A stretch of 64,000 nt of DNA from Lentimicrobiaceae bacterium (GTDB lineage: Bacteria > Bacteroidota > Bacteroidia > Bacteroidales > Lentimicrobiaceae), in NCBI GenBank assembly GCA_020636745.1, contig JACJXH010000003.1:248001-312000 (forward strand), given 5' to 3'. Numbering within the stretch: position 1 is the first letter of the stretch; each line of letters starts with the position of its first letter. Position numbers and translations under genes: made by a program. The notes beneath the pieces were generated by a model, which was not told the origin of the DNA, did no database searches, and worked only from the letters and a program-made list of their open reading frames with translations. Shown here piece after piece: positions 42,825 through 51,369 of the stretch.

Positions 42825-44054
42825 ATGCAAGGTATAGATTATTTATTTAGAAAAGATTACACCAAAGAGCCATTAAAAAACAATCAGGCCAGAAAAATCG
42901 GGTTAAAGCAATCCATCATCAAAGAATTGTACTTTCAGGGAGAGTTATCCATTTTTAAACTCAGCCAAACCATAAAGATGAGCACCCCCACCATCACAAG
43001 AGCAGTAGAGGAGCTTGTTGAAGAAAAACTTATTAAGGAGGTTGGGATTGGGGAATCAACCGGAGGCAGAAGACCCAGCCTTTTTGGGCTTAATCCGTCT
43101 GCCCGATATGTAATTGGCATTGACATTGAAAGATCTTTCATTAAAATTGGTGTTTTTGACTTTTTAAACAATCCGGTATCGGAAATACATGAACTAAATG
43201 AAGGGCTTGACACACATCCTGACATACTTGGTTTTATTGCTGAAAAAGTTTCTGAGCTACTTGAAGCCTATGGAATTGACCAAAATATAATACTTGGAAT
43301 AGGGATTTCGCTTCCGGGCCTGATCGATATTCGAACCGGATTATCGTTCACTTACCTGAATACAGGGCGGCCGTTAGCGGAAATTATATATGAAAAAATT
43401 GGACTGCCTGTATTCATTGAGCATGACACCCGGGCCATGGCGTGGGGCGAGCAATCCTTTGGATTGGCCCGTGGCCACCAAAATGTTTTGTGCCTGAATG
43501 CAGGCTCCGGAATCGGGCTCAGCATTATTATCAATGGAAAAATTTACACAGGTCATTCAGGCTATTCAGGTGAATTTGGCCATATCCAGATTGAGCCCAA
43601 CGGTCAGTTGTGTCATTGCGGAAAAATCGGGTGTATTGAAACAATTGCATCTGGGAAATCAATGATTAACAGAGCCAGAACTGAAATTGAAAATGGAGCT
43701 ATTACCCGTATTAGTGAAACTATCGGAGGTGATTTAAACAAAATTAACATTAAACTTATCCTGAATGCTGCCAAGGAAGGTGATCAATTTGCCATTGACC
43801 TTCTGTATAAAATTGGCGAATCACTGGGAAGAGGTATTGGTACTTTAATCCACCTTTTTAACCCTGAACTTATTATTGTTGGCGGCGAAATGTCAAGAGC
43901 CACTGACCTCCTTATTGCTCCAATTGAGAGCAATCTGAATAAATACACTATTTCAAGAATAAGAAAGGATGCCCGCATTGTTGCTTCTGAGCTTGGCGAT
44001 AACGCCAAACTTTTGGGGACCATCGCGCTTGTAATGCACAAAATATTTAGCTAA
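42825..44054 (+). CDS. ROK-family transcriptional regulator (NagC/XylR type)
   Basis: The 409 residues form an N-terminal winged helix (LSIFKLSQTIKMSTPTITRA, about 42-62, with wing KLIKEVGIGES) and a ROK sugar-kinase-like domain: GIDIERSFIKIGVF, ISLPGLIDIRTG, FIEHDTRAMAWGE, LNAGSGIGLSIIINGKIYTG. The zinc motif CHCGKIGCIE follows. Members repress sugar genes and release DNA when a sugar or sugar phosphate binds. No sugar genes adjoin it; the next gene downstream is the FMN-riboswitch-controlled TonB receptor. A kinase-only function is unlikely given the intact HTH. Confidence 0.88.
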   Translation: MQGIDYLFRKDYTKEPLKNNQARKIGLKQSIIKELYFQGELSIFKLSQTIKMSTPTITRAVEELVEEKLIKEVGIGESTGGRRPSLFGLNPSARYVIGIDIERSFIKIGVFDFLNNPVSEIHELNEGLDTHPDILGFIAEKVSELLEAYGIDQNIILGIGISLPGLIDIRTGLSFTYLNTGRPLAEIIYEKIGLPVFIEHDTRAMAWGEQSFGLARGHQNVLCLNAGSGIGLSIIINGKIYTGHSGYSGEFGHIQIEPNGQLCHCGKIGCIETIASGKSMINRARTEIENGAITRISETIGGDLNKINIKLILNAAKEGDQFAIDLLYKIGESLGRGIGTLIHLFNPELIIVGGEMSRATDLLIAPIESNLNKYTISRIRKDARIVASELGDNAKLLGTIALVMHKIFS

Positions 44055-44096
44055 GCATTTGGCAAACTGTATTTTGCAGCTATTTTCAACTACTGC

Positions 44097-44127
44097 TTGC
44101 AAAAACAAAATATTTGAATAATTTTGC
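44097..44127 (+). promoter_or_regulatory. -33/-7 promoter of the FMN riboswitch transcript
   Basis: TTG (44097-44099) and TAATTTTG (44119-44126), followed by C, are spaced by 19 bases. Transcription should begin around 44133-44137, just before the aptamer. Confidence 0.65.
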
Positions 44128-44139
44128 CGCATAATTAAA

Positions 44140-44262
44140 ATTCTTCAGGGCAGGGCGAAATTCCCGACCGGCGGTATAGTCCGCGACTCGAACAACATTT
44201 GGTTGTTTGACTGAACCGGTTTGATTCCGGTACCGACAGTATAGTCTGGATGGAAGAAGAAT
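44140..44262 (+). promoter_or_regulatory. FMN riboswitch (RFN element)
   Basis: The conserved FMN aptamer core is present: AGGGCAGGGCGAAATTCCCG, then ACCGGCGGTATAGTCCGCGA, and in the 3' half ACCGGTTTGATTCCGGTACC, then GACAGTATAGTCTGGATGG. The closing helix P1 is ATTCTTC (44140-44146) with GAAGAAT (44256-44262). Binding of FMN normally lowers expression of the gene downstream. Here that gene is a TonB-dependent receptor, with no riboflavin synthesis gene in the transcript. Confidence 0.95.
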
Positions 44263-44316
44263 CACTACTACTTTTCCAGGCAGATTTCTCTGTTTGGATT
44301 TTGTATTGATGTATCC

Positions 44317-44343
44317 TGCCCCGAAGTATGCTTTGCCGGGGCA
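44317..44343 (+). terminator. GC-rich hairpin of the riboswitch expression platform
   Basis: TGCCCCG pairs with CGGGGCA around a 13-base loop and is followed by TTATTATTT. This could be a weak intrinsic terminator formed when FMN is bound. A second repeat, TTTCCGG (44350-44356) / CCGGAAA (44381-44387), touches the start codon region and would allow translational control instead. Confidence 0.5.
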
Positions 44344-44388
44344 TTATTATTTCCGGTAATTTTTTATTAATTGATTAAATCCGGAAAC

Positions 44389-46965
44389 ATGATACATTTT
44401 CTCTTAAAATCAATCAGTCTGATTTTTGCTTCAGCCCTTATTACCGGTCAGCTATTTGCACAAGTTGTAATCAGAGGACAGGTTAGCGATTTAAGCAGCG
44501 GTTATGCTATTGCCAATGTAAACATTCAGGCTGACACAAAAAATAACGGGGCAATCACTGACAATAACGGCAACTTTGAAATCATACTCGCCCAGGGTTC
44601 CTGCAAATTAACATTCAGCCATCTGACCTACAAGCCGCTTATTCTTTCGCTCAATACTGCTGAAAAAAATGAATTTCTGCACATAAGGTTAGAGCCGGAA
44701 ACCGTTGGGCTCAACGAAGTAAATATTATCTCCAATTATGCGCGTGAAAGGGAAACTCCCATTGCCATAAGCAACATTCGCACAGCCACAATTGAAAGAG
44801 AAATGGGCCATCAGGATTACCCTGAAATAATGAAATTGGTCCCGGGAGTTTATGCAACAAAGCTAGGTGGAGGCCAGGGAGATGCGCGCATAAGTATCAG
44901 AGGTTTTCAACAGGAAAATATAGCTTTATTGCTAAATGGTGTCCCTGTAAGCAGTGTTGAAAACGGATTGGTTTACTGGTCTAACTGGGCAGGTCTTGGC
45001 GATGCCACACAAACCATTCAGGTACAAAGAGGGCTTGGAGCCTCAAGAGTGGCCTTAAACTCAGTTGGTGGAACCATCAATATAATTACAAAATCAACAG
45101 AAGCTATAAAAGGCGGTAGCATTCGCTATGCTGTTTCTGACTTTGGAAATAATAAATTCACTTTAAGTCTTTCAACAGGAAAATTAAATAAAAACTATGC
45201 GATTACTTTTTTAGGCTCCAGAACATCTGGCCCTGGATATGTGGATGCCACAAGCGTTAATGCCTGGGCTTGGTTTCTTACCATCAGCAAAGAGCTCAAT
45301 GAACGACATAAAATTGTATTTACCAGTCTTGGAGCGCCTGAAAGACATGGTCAGCGAAACTTTGGGTTATCAAAGGAAGAGTATGACATGTATGGCAATA
45401 AATACAATCCTAACTGGGGAATTTACAATGGAAAAATCAACAGCCTGTCAGAAAATTTTTATCATAAGCCTCAATTATCCTTAAATCACTACTGGGATAT
45501 AAATCCGAGAGCCTTTCTGGCAACTTCCGTTTATTTTTCAAGTGGAAAAGGTGGTGGTAAATATGCTGAATCATTTATGAGTGAGCCTGTTTATAATTTC
45601 AGAAAAAATAACCAGTTAGATTGGGATGCTGTTTATCTGCAAAATATAAATCATAATGATACTTATCAATTGGCAGATGGACAGATTGCATCTGGTTTTT
45701 CAAAAATAATACAAACAAATTACCTTGCCGATCACATCTGGTTTGGAGCATTATCAACCCTCAACTACCAGATAAATGATAATTTTAAATTTATATCAGG
45801 TATTCATGCCAGATATTTTAAATCAAACCTGCGCGAAGAAATCAGTGATTTATTAGGCGGAAGATTCTATATTGACACTTATGGCTGGGCAATTGACGGA
45901 ATTGGAGGACGAAATCAGATAAAAGGCGTAGGCGATATAATTAATGTGGACAATGATTCGCGTGTTGATGTTATCAGTTATTTTGGTCAGATAGAGTACA
46001 CTTATAAAAACCTGACGACTTTTCTTGCTTCAACAGCCTCAAGCACATGGTTCAGACGATATGACAGAATAAATTACATTCAAAATCCTGAAAGTGAACT
46101 TGTAAGCAAACCCGGTGCCGATATAAAAACGGGTTTAAATTACAATATAAATGCACGTAGTAACCTTTATTTAAATGCCGGTTATTATACGAAAGCACCA
46201 TATTACAAGTTTATTTTCGCCAACTTCACTAATGCTGTTGTTCAGAATGCCTCCAACGAAAAAATAAGCTCAGCAGAAATGGGATATGGTTATAAAAATA
46301 AAGGCTACAGTGTTAATATTAATGCTTACTACACTTTGTGGCAGGACAAATCTTTATTATCTAACGAGAACATTCAACTAGACAACAATACGCAAACAAG
46401 AGCTCTGATAAGAGGACTTGATGCTGTACATAAAGGCATTGAAGTTGAAATATTTGCTCAACCAACCTCAAATTTCCTCATTGGCTCTACCTTTTCTGCC
46501 GGAGACTGGAAGTGGAAAAATGATGTGAACGCATTGCTGTATAATGATAATCAAGAGTTAGTTGACAGCACATTTGTATATGTTAAAGATATTAAAGTCG
46601 GCGATGCACCACAAATTTCGTTAGCTCTATTTGGTGAATTACGTTTTCTGACAGATTGGGCCTTAAATGCCAATTGGCTGTATTACAGTAAAATATATGC
46701 TAATTTTGATCCGGCAGGACGTGGTAATCCAGATGACAGGAGTCAACCATACAGAATTCCTGATTACGATTTGTTGGATCTACACCTGAGTTATCAGTTT
46801 GAAATATCAGGTTTGAAATCTACAGCAGCAATTAGCTGCTATAATGTAACAAATAAGGAATCAATCATGAGAGGTGAAGATGGCACCGGACACAACCTGG
46901 AGACTTTCAGAGGATACTGGTCTCCGGGAAGAACTTTTAATTTCTCCCTGAAAGTTTCCTTTTAA
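44389..46965 (+). CDS. TonB-dependent receptor under FMN riboswitch control (flavin uptake candidate)
   Basis: The 858 residues from the ATG at 44389 run as signal peptide (to about LFAQ, residue 25), carboxypeptidase-like domain (about 27-105; RGQVSDLSSGYAIANVNI), TonB plug (LGGGQGDARISIRGFQQENI, then LNSVGGTINIITKS) and a barrel ending FNFSLKVSF. The TTG at 44371 lies in a possible sequestering stem and is not taken as start. Because an FMN riboswitch with its own promoter precedes it, the substrate is probably riboflavin, FMN/FAD or a flavin precursor. The family alone does not show this. No SusD-like partner follows. Confidence 0.9.
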   Translation: MIHFLLKSISLIFASALITGQLFAQVVIRGQVSDLSSGYAIANVNIQADTKNNGAITDNNGNFEIILAQGSCKLTFSHLTYKPLILSLNTAEKNEFLHIRLEPETVGLNEVNIISNYARERETPIAISNIRTATIEREMGHQDYPEIMKLVPGVYATKLGGGQGDARISIRGFQQENIALLLNGVPVSSVENGLVYWSNWAGLGDATQTIQVQRGLGASRVALNSVGGTINIITKSTEAIKGGSIRYAVSDFGNNKFTLSLSTGKLNKNYAITFLGSRTSGPGYVDATSVNAWAWFLTISKELNERHKIVFTSLGAPERHGQRNFGLSKEEYDMYGNKYNPNWGIYNGKINSLSENFYHKPQLSLNHYWDINPRAFLATSVYFSSGKGGGKYAESFMSEPVYNFRKNNQLDWDAVYLQNINHNDTYQLADGQIASGFSKIIQTNYLADHIWFGALSTLNYQINDNFKFISGIHARYFKSNLREEISDLLGGRFYIDTYGWAIDGIGGRNQIKGVGDIINVDNDSRVDVISYFGQIEYTYKNLTTFLASTASSTWFRRYDRINYIQNPESELVSKPGADIKTGLNYNINARSNLYLNAGYYTKAPYYKFIFANFTNAVVQNASNEKISSAEMGYGYKNKGYSVNINAYYTLWQDKSLLSNENIQLDNNTQTRALIRGLDAVHKGIEVEIFAQPTSNFLIGSTFSAGDWKWKNDVNALLYNDNQELVDSTFVYVKDIKVGDAPQISLALFGELRFLTDWALNANWLYYSKIYANFDPAGRGNPDDRSQPYRIPDYDLLDLHLSYQFEISGLKSTAAISCYNVTNKESIMRGEDGTGHNLETFRGYWSPGRTFNFSLKVSF

Positions 46966-46994
46966 CTATTATTGGTTGCAGTTCTGAAACAAAA

Positions 46995-47025
46995 ACACCC
47001 GGATACAAATTGCATCCGGGTTATG
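46995..47025 (-). terminator. intrinsic terminator of the DUF302 gene
   Basis: ACCCGGAT and ATCCGGGT form the stem (46997-47021). The T-run (GTTTTTGTTT) is on the minus strand, so the main target is the DUF302 gene ending at 47050. The convergent receptor gene may use it too. Confidence 0.7.
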
Positions 47026-47049
47026 CTTACCAATCAAATGATAAAATTA

Positions 47050-47439
47050 TTAATTCAGCTTCTTAATAAGTCCGTCAAAAATAGCAGTAACCTTACATGA
47101 GAGATCAGCAAGTTCTGAATTTCCGGTTGCGGTCATTACTGTTTTCGGGTTAATTGCAGCCACTTCACATCTGCCCTCTCCCTTTTCCTGAACAATGATG
47201 TTACATGGTAACATTAAGCCCACTTTATCTTCAGAATTTAATGCTTCCAGTGCATAATGAGGATTGCAAGCTCCTAAAATCCTGTAGTCGCGGAAATCAG
47301 CATCGAGTTTTTCTTTAAATGTTTTTCTGATATTAATCTGAGTAATAATTCCAAAGCCATGTTCTTTTAACAATAGCGTAACTTTGTCAACCGCGTCATC
47401 AACAGAGCAGGTAAGCTCTTTTGCAAAATAGTAATCCAT
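47050..47439 (-). CDS. DUF302 family protein
   Basis: The protein has 129 residues with YYFAKELTCSVDDAVDKVTLLLKEHGFGI at the start (only partly conserved between members) and ILGACNPHYALEAL plus GLMLPCNIIVQEKGEGRCEV in the body, the typical DUF302 pattern with two conserved cysteines. The fold is known but the function is not. There is no signal peptide. The gene is monocistronic on the minus strand between two plus-strand genes, with its own terminator. Confidence 0.85.
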   Translation of the reverse strand: MDYYFAKELTCSVDDAVDKVTLLLKEHGFGIITQINIRKTFKEKLDADFRDYRILGACNPHYALEALNSEDKVGLMLPCNIIVQEKGEGRCEVAAINPKTVMTATGNSELADLSCKVTAIFDGLIKKLN

Positions 47440-47638
47440 TTTACTGAAATTTAATGATTAAAAACAAATAAGGTTACTCCCTGATTCCTTCATAAAGCTA
47501 AACAAATTAGCCATGAAAAGTACTTCAGGAAACAAGTTATTCTTAAAATCGAACATACAAATTTAATTATTACCATAAATGAAGCCGGGATTTAAAATAA
47601 GTAAGTAAGCAACCTCGGCAAAATGAATTTATTTGGCC

Positions 47639-47646
47639 TAATTTTG
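47639..47646 (+). promoter_or_regulatory. -7 element before the MFS transporter
   Basis: TAATTTTG, followed by C, lies 15 bases before the ATG at 47661. No TTG is found at the -33 position. Confidence 0.45.
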
Positions 47647-47660
47647 CAAAAAAGCCTGAA

Positions 47661-49028
47661 ATGAGTAACAAGAGAACAATTCTATTTGTAACTACCTTAA
47701 GTTCATTCCTTACACCATTTATGGGATCGGCCATTAATATTGCGCTTCCTGAAATTGGCAAAGAAATGAACATGAACACGATTCAACTTGGATGGGTGGC
47801 CACTTCATATCTGCTGGCAGCAGCTGTCTTTTTGCTCCCTTTTGGTCGTTTGGCAGATCGCAACGGGCGAAAAAAGCTCTTTATGTACGGCATAATTCTA
47901 TTCGGAGTAGCCTCTGGCTTATCTGCACTGGCTTTTAACTGGTGGATTTTAATCCTTTCCAGAACATTGAATGGAATTGGCGGGGCCATGATTTATGCTA
48001 CAGCGCTGGCCATTTTAACATCTGCTTTTCCTAAAAATGAGCGAGGTAAAGCCCTGGGTATAAATGTGGCTTCAGTTTACCTCGGGCTTAGCCTGGGCCC
48101 GACTCTGGGAGGATTTCTCACTATGTATCTGGGATGGCGCAGTATATTCGCTTTTACCGCAATTTTAAGTGTAATTATCCTGGTTTTTGCCGGTCAAAAA
48201 CTAGCTGATGATAAAAAGCCTCTCTCAACCATACCTTTTGACACAAATGGGAGCCTCATTTATGGCATAAGCCTGGCGCTTTTTATTTATGGATTTCCAC
48301 TTCTCCCTTCTTTATCAGGCATAGTCATTGTTACTGCCGGATTAATAGGGTTCGTGCTTTTTGGCAAGCAGGAAAACAAGGCAAAAGAGCCATTACTGGA
48401 CATGCATATTTTCAGAAAAAACCATGTATTTCTTTTTTCAAATTTTGCAGCTTTTATTAACTACAGTGCAACTTATGCATTGGTATTTTTATTGAGCTTT
48501 TATCTGCAACAAATTAAACATATGAGTCCGGCTGAGGCGGGAATGATATTAATGTCTCAACCAGTAATGATGACCCTTTTTTCTCCTTTGGCGGGAATTT
48601 TAAGCGATCGGATAGAGCCGGCCATTGTGGCCAGTATTGGAATGGGAATTACTGTAGCAGGGCTCATCGCTTTTGCCTTCATCACGGCTACAACCGGCAT
48701 TTGGATCATTGTATTATTATTAATGTTCCTTGGCCTGGGGTTTGCGCTCTTTTCTTCGCCCAACACCAATGCAGTTATGAGTTCGGTGTCGCCTCCCCAA
48801 TATGGCATTGCATCGGCAACATTAGGTACCATGCGCCTCACAGGTCAAACAATGAGCATGGGCATTTCAATGCTGATTATGGCTGTAATCATCGGAAAAT
48901 CAGTTCAGGGAGCTGTTTACACAGCGGGATTACTTAAAAGCATCCATCTGACCTTTCTTGTTTTCTCTCTTTTGTGTCTGGCAGGAACTTTCTTTTCAAT
49001 GAAAAGAGGCTCTTTAAGAAGTTCATAA
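47661..49028 (+). CDS. MFS transporter, DHA2-like (multidrug-type)
   Basis: This 455-residue inner-membrane protein has about 13-14 hydrophobic segments. LPFGRLADRNGRKKLFMYG is the MFS motif A, ATSYLLAAAVFLLPF and LGLSLGPTLGGFLTMYLGW (motif C-like) point to drug:H+ antiporters of the DHA2 branch. The substrate is not predictable. It is first in a plus-strand string with a TIP30-like protein (60 bases away), a rhodanese and a DUF2062 protein. Some riboflavin importers are related MFS proteins, but no riboswitch precedes this gene. Confidence 0.85.
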   Translation: MSNKRTILFVTTLSSFLTPFMGSAINIALPEIGKEMNMNTIQLGWVATSYLLAAAVFLLPFGRLADRNGRKKLFMYGIILFGVASGLSALAFNWWILILSRTLNGIGGAMIYATALAILTSAFPKNERGKALGINVASVYLGLSLGPTLGGFLTMYLGWRSIFAFTAILSVIILVFAGQKLADDKKPLSTIPFDTNGSLIYGISLALFIYGFPLLPSLSGIVIVTAGLIGFVLFGKQENKAKEPLLDMHIFRKNHVFLFSNFAAFINYSATYALVFLLSFYLQQIKHMSPAEAGMILMSQPVMMTLFSPLAGILSDRIEPAIVASIGMGITVAGLIAFAFITATTGIWIIVLLLMFLGLGFALFSSPNTNAVMSSVSPPQYGIASATLGTMRLTGQTMSMGISMLIMAVIIGKSVQGAVYTAGLLKSIHLTFLVFSLLCLAGTFFSMKRGSLRSS

Positions 49029-49087
49029 AGTTGTATTTTTATATTGATTTAGTTTCATAATTTAGCACTTTAAGCTAAAACAGAATA

Positions 49088-49768
49088 ATGGCAGAAGATC
49101 GCAAACTTACAGCGCTGGTTTTTGGCGGTACAGGACTCACTGGCAAATTCTTAACCGAACTCCTCATTGCAGATGACCGATATGATAAAATCATCCTGTA
49201 TGTCAGGAGGGAAGTCCCCTCCTATCATGGAAAAGTTAAGCAAATCATATTTGATGCTGAAAGAATATCGGAAATTAAAAATGAAATAACCGGCGATCAT
49301 TTATTTTGCTGTATTGGCACAACTATTAAGAAGGCTGGCAGTAAGGAAGCTTTCCTGAATACCGATCATCATCTGATTGTGAACATTGCCAAAGCCGCAG
49401 TATCCAATGGCATTCAGGTTTTCTCCTTCATTTCATCAATAGGTGCAAATCCTGCAAGCTCTAACTTCTATCTGAATACAAAAGGGATAACGGAAGATGT
49501 TTTAAAAAACCTTGGATTCAATCAGCTTAACATCCTGCGGCCTTCCATGCTTTTAGGCTTACGGAACGAGTCCCGGCCATTGGAAGAATTTGGAAAAACT
49601 CTCTTCAAAATATTCAGTTTTCTCTTAATTGGCCGCATGAAAAAGTACAGCCCGGTTCATGCTCTAACAGTTGCAAAGGCGATGATAACTGCTGCAAATG
49701 ACATGCAGGGCACACATGTAATTGAATCAGACAAAATTGAAGAATTAGGCAACACACAGCAACAATAA
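49088..49768 (+). CDS. NAD(P)-binding Rossmann protein (HTATIP2/TIP30-like)
   Basis: The 226 residues start with a dinucleotide-binding motif (LVFGGTGLTGKFLTELLI) and contain DHLFCCIGTTIKKAGSKEAF and FSFISSIGANPASSNFYLNTKG, the atypical short-chain dehydrogenase pattern of the TIP30-like family. It is a cytoplasmic oxidoreductase of unknown substrate, possibly acting on quinones or sugar-nucleotide-like ligands. It is the second gene of the MFS string, 18 bases ahead of the rhodanese gene. Confidence 0.8.
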   Translation: MAEDRKLTALVFGGTGLTGKFLTELLIADDRYDKIILYVRREVPSYHGKVKQIIFDAERISEIKNEITGDHLFCCIGTTIKKAGSKEAFLNTDHHLIVNIAKAAVSNGIQVFSFISSIGANPASSNFYLNTKGITEDVLKNLGFNQLNILRPSMLLGLRNESRPLEEFGKTLFKIFSFLLIGRMKKYSPVHALTVAKAMITAANDMQGTHVIESDKIEELGNTQQQ

Positions 49769-49786
49769 CGCAAATTTCGAACTAAA

Positions 49787-50104
49787 ATGAATCACATTAC
49801 CCCAGTTGAATTACATGATTTGCTCATTGGTAAAGAGCCTTTTCAGCTTATCGATACCAGAGAAGCTGAAAAATATGAAGCTTGTCATATTGATTCTGCC
49901 ATATCCATCCCTCAACTCTTATTACCTGAAAGGCTTTCGCTTGTAAATACTGAAGGAAAAGTTGTGATCTACTGCATGTATGGGATTAAAAGTGAGCAAG
50001 TTTATATCTTCCTCAAAGACAAACTTAAGCTAAAAAAGTTATTTATACTTGAAGGAGGTATTTACCAGTATGCCCGGGATGTAGATCCTTCAATGCCTGT
50101 TTAA
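49787..50104 (+). CDS. rhodanese-like domain protein
   Basis: This 105-residue single-domain protein has the rhodanese start (QLIDTREAEKYEACHIDSAI) and an active-site loop, VVIYCMYGIKSEQ, in which the cysteine is the sulfur acceptor. It could transfer sulfane sulfur or act in redox signalling in the cytoplasm. Its stop codon overlaps the start of the DUF2062 gene by one base, so the two are translationally coupled. Confidence 0.85.
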   Translation: MNHITPVELHDLLIGKEPFQLIDTREAEKYEACHIDSAISIPQLLLPERLSLVNTEGKVVIYCMYGIKSEQVYIFLKDKLKLKKLFILEGGIYQYARDVDPSMPV

Positions 50105-50577
50105 TGAATATTTTTCAGAAAATAATTAACAAATGGCTGAAAGAGCCCTTTCGGATTTTTTCTACCAGTGGTCTTACTCCTTCAAAACTAGCCTTGTCTT
50201 TCTCCCTGGGAGTTTGCATGGGCATTAACCCTGTGCCAGGCACAACTACCCTTGGTTGTGTTTTGGTGGCCTTTATTTACAAGCTAAATCATGGCGCTAT
50301 TCAACTGATAAACTATATGGTATACCCTCTTCAACTATTGTTGATATATCCATTTTTTAAAATCAGTGCATATGTGTTAGGCTCGGAAATAATGACAGGT
50401 TCTCCGACAGAATTTGTTCAAAAATTCAGCACCGACTGGTGGGGAACTTTATCAAAACTGGGTTATGTTGCTATTGGGGCTGCTATTATTTGGATGTTAA
50501 TTTCAATACCCTTAGGATTAGTACTTTATAGACTTTCGCTGCCCGTTTTTGTTAAAATCAGCAGTAAAAGAAACTAA
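50104..50577 (+). CDS. DUF2062 membrane protein
   Basis: The 157 residues contain LALSFSLGVCMGINPVPGTTTLGCVLVAF near the N-terminus (only its first part is quoted in family descriptions), then NYMVYPLQLLLIYPFFKI, both diagnostic for DUF2062. Three to four membrane helices are expected. Members often sit near glycosyltransferases or lipid genes, and their function is unknown. It overlaps the rhodanese gene by one base and ends the string; the next gene is convergent. Confidence 0.8.
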   Translation: MNIFQKIINKWLKEPFRIFSTSGLTPSKLALSFSLGVCMGINPVPGTTTLGCVLVAFIYKLNHGAIQLINYMVYPLQLLLIYPFFKISAYVLGSEIMTGSPTEFVQKFSTDWWGTLSKLGYVAIGAAIIWMLISIPLGLVLYRLSLPVFVKISSKRN

Positions 50578-50592
50578 AACAAATACAAAGAT

Positions 50593-51369
50593 TCAGCCCC
50601 AGAGTCCTTTTATTTGGTTTCCTGCCACACTTATTACCTGCCCGGTAACAAAAGCAGAAGCCGGTGACAACAACCAAGCTGCCATCTGGGCAAAATCAGC
50701 CGCCACTCCCAAGTGACCAGTTTCTGTTTCCTGAATAAATAGTTTTTTCACATGCTCAACAGAATGTCCCGTTTTGAGCGATTTCTTCTGATAAAGCCGC
50801 TGCATAGCACTAGTATCATGATATCCCGGAGCTAAAATATTTATTGTTATGCCATCTTTAGCTACTTCAGAAGCCAATATTTTAGCCATCCCAACAACTG
50901 CGGGCCTGAAAGCATTGCTTAAAATAAGATCCTGCACGGGCTGTTTCACAGAAATACTTTCAATCATCACTACCCTGCCTGAGCCCCTGCTTTTAAACAA
51001 TGGAATCAAATATTTAAGTAATGAGACTTTCCATAACAAAACATTTTGATAAGCCTCATCCCACAAGTTTAAATCTGTGTCAAAAAAGCCACCAGCCGGG
51101 GGGCCGCCTGCATTCACCAATACTCCATCGGGAATTCTTGCATCTAGCTTTAGTCCAAGCAGGCTTAAAAATTTGCGGTCAGTAACATCTGCAGCCATTG
51201 TCTGCACATATGAACCATATTCAGCAACAAGTTCGTCTAACTTATCCTGATTTCTTGCAATTGCAAGCACTTCGGCACCTTCCTGCACCAACTGCCCGGT
51301 AATTGCTTTGCCCAAGCCTGATGAAGCGCCTGTTACCAGGAAAAACCTTCCTTTTAAATGAAGATCCAC
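50593..51369 (-). CDS. SDR-family oxidoreductase
   Basis: This 258-residue short-chain dehydrogenase/reductase has the cofactor motif VTGASSGLGKAI and LVNAGGPPAGGFFDTDL in place of the usual NAG segment. The catalytic Tyr position is not the classical YxxxK: the region reads SNAFRPAVVGMAKILASEVA, with Phe/Arg where Tyr is expected, so activity may be altered. It begins with a GTG that shares one base with the stop of the upstream helicase gene (TAGTG). The closest relatives known to me are 3-oxoacyl-ACP reductase-like proteins lacking the tyrosine. Confidence 0.8.
   Translation of the reverse strand: MDLHLKGRFFLVTGASSGLGKAITGQLVQEGAEVLAIARNQDKLDELVAEYGSYVQTMAADVTDRKFLSLLGLKLDARIPDGVLVNAGGPPAGGFFDTDLNLWDEAYQNVLLWKVSLLKYLIPLFKSRGSGRVVMIESISVKQPVQDLILSNAFRPAVVGMAKILASEVAKDGITINILAPGYHDTSAMQRLYQKKSLKTGHSVEHVKKLFIQETETGHLGVAADFAQMAAWLLSPASAFVTGQVISVAGNQIKGLWG

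Larger units (their letters stand above)
44055..44388 (+). other. leader region carrying promoter, FMN riboswitch and expression platform
   Basis: All 334 bases between the ROK gene and the TonB receptor are explained by a -33/-7 promoter, an FMN aptamer, a GC-rich hairpin and a repeat that could sequester the initiation region. No gene is present; an antisense open frame here is a by-product of the structured RNA. Confidence 0.7.

Noticed and set aside
44135..44344. A minus-strand frame across the FMN riboswitch.
   Set aside because: The region is explained completely by the conserved aptamer RNA on the plus strand.
47661..49028. The MFS transporter as the inner-membrane flavin importer partner of the riboswitch-controlled receptor.
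   Set aside because: It has its own promoter, no riboswitch, and a minus-strand gene lies between the two. Distance alone is not evidence.
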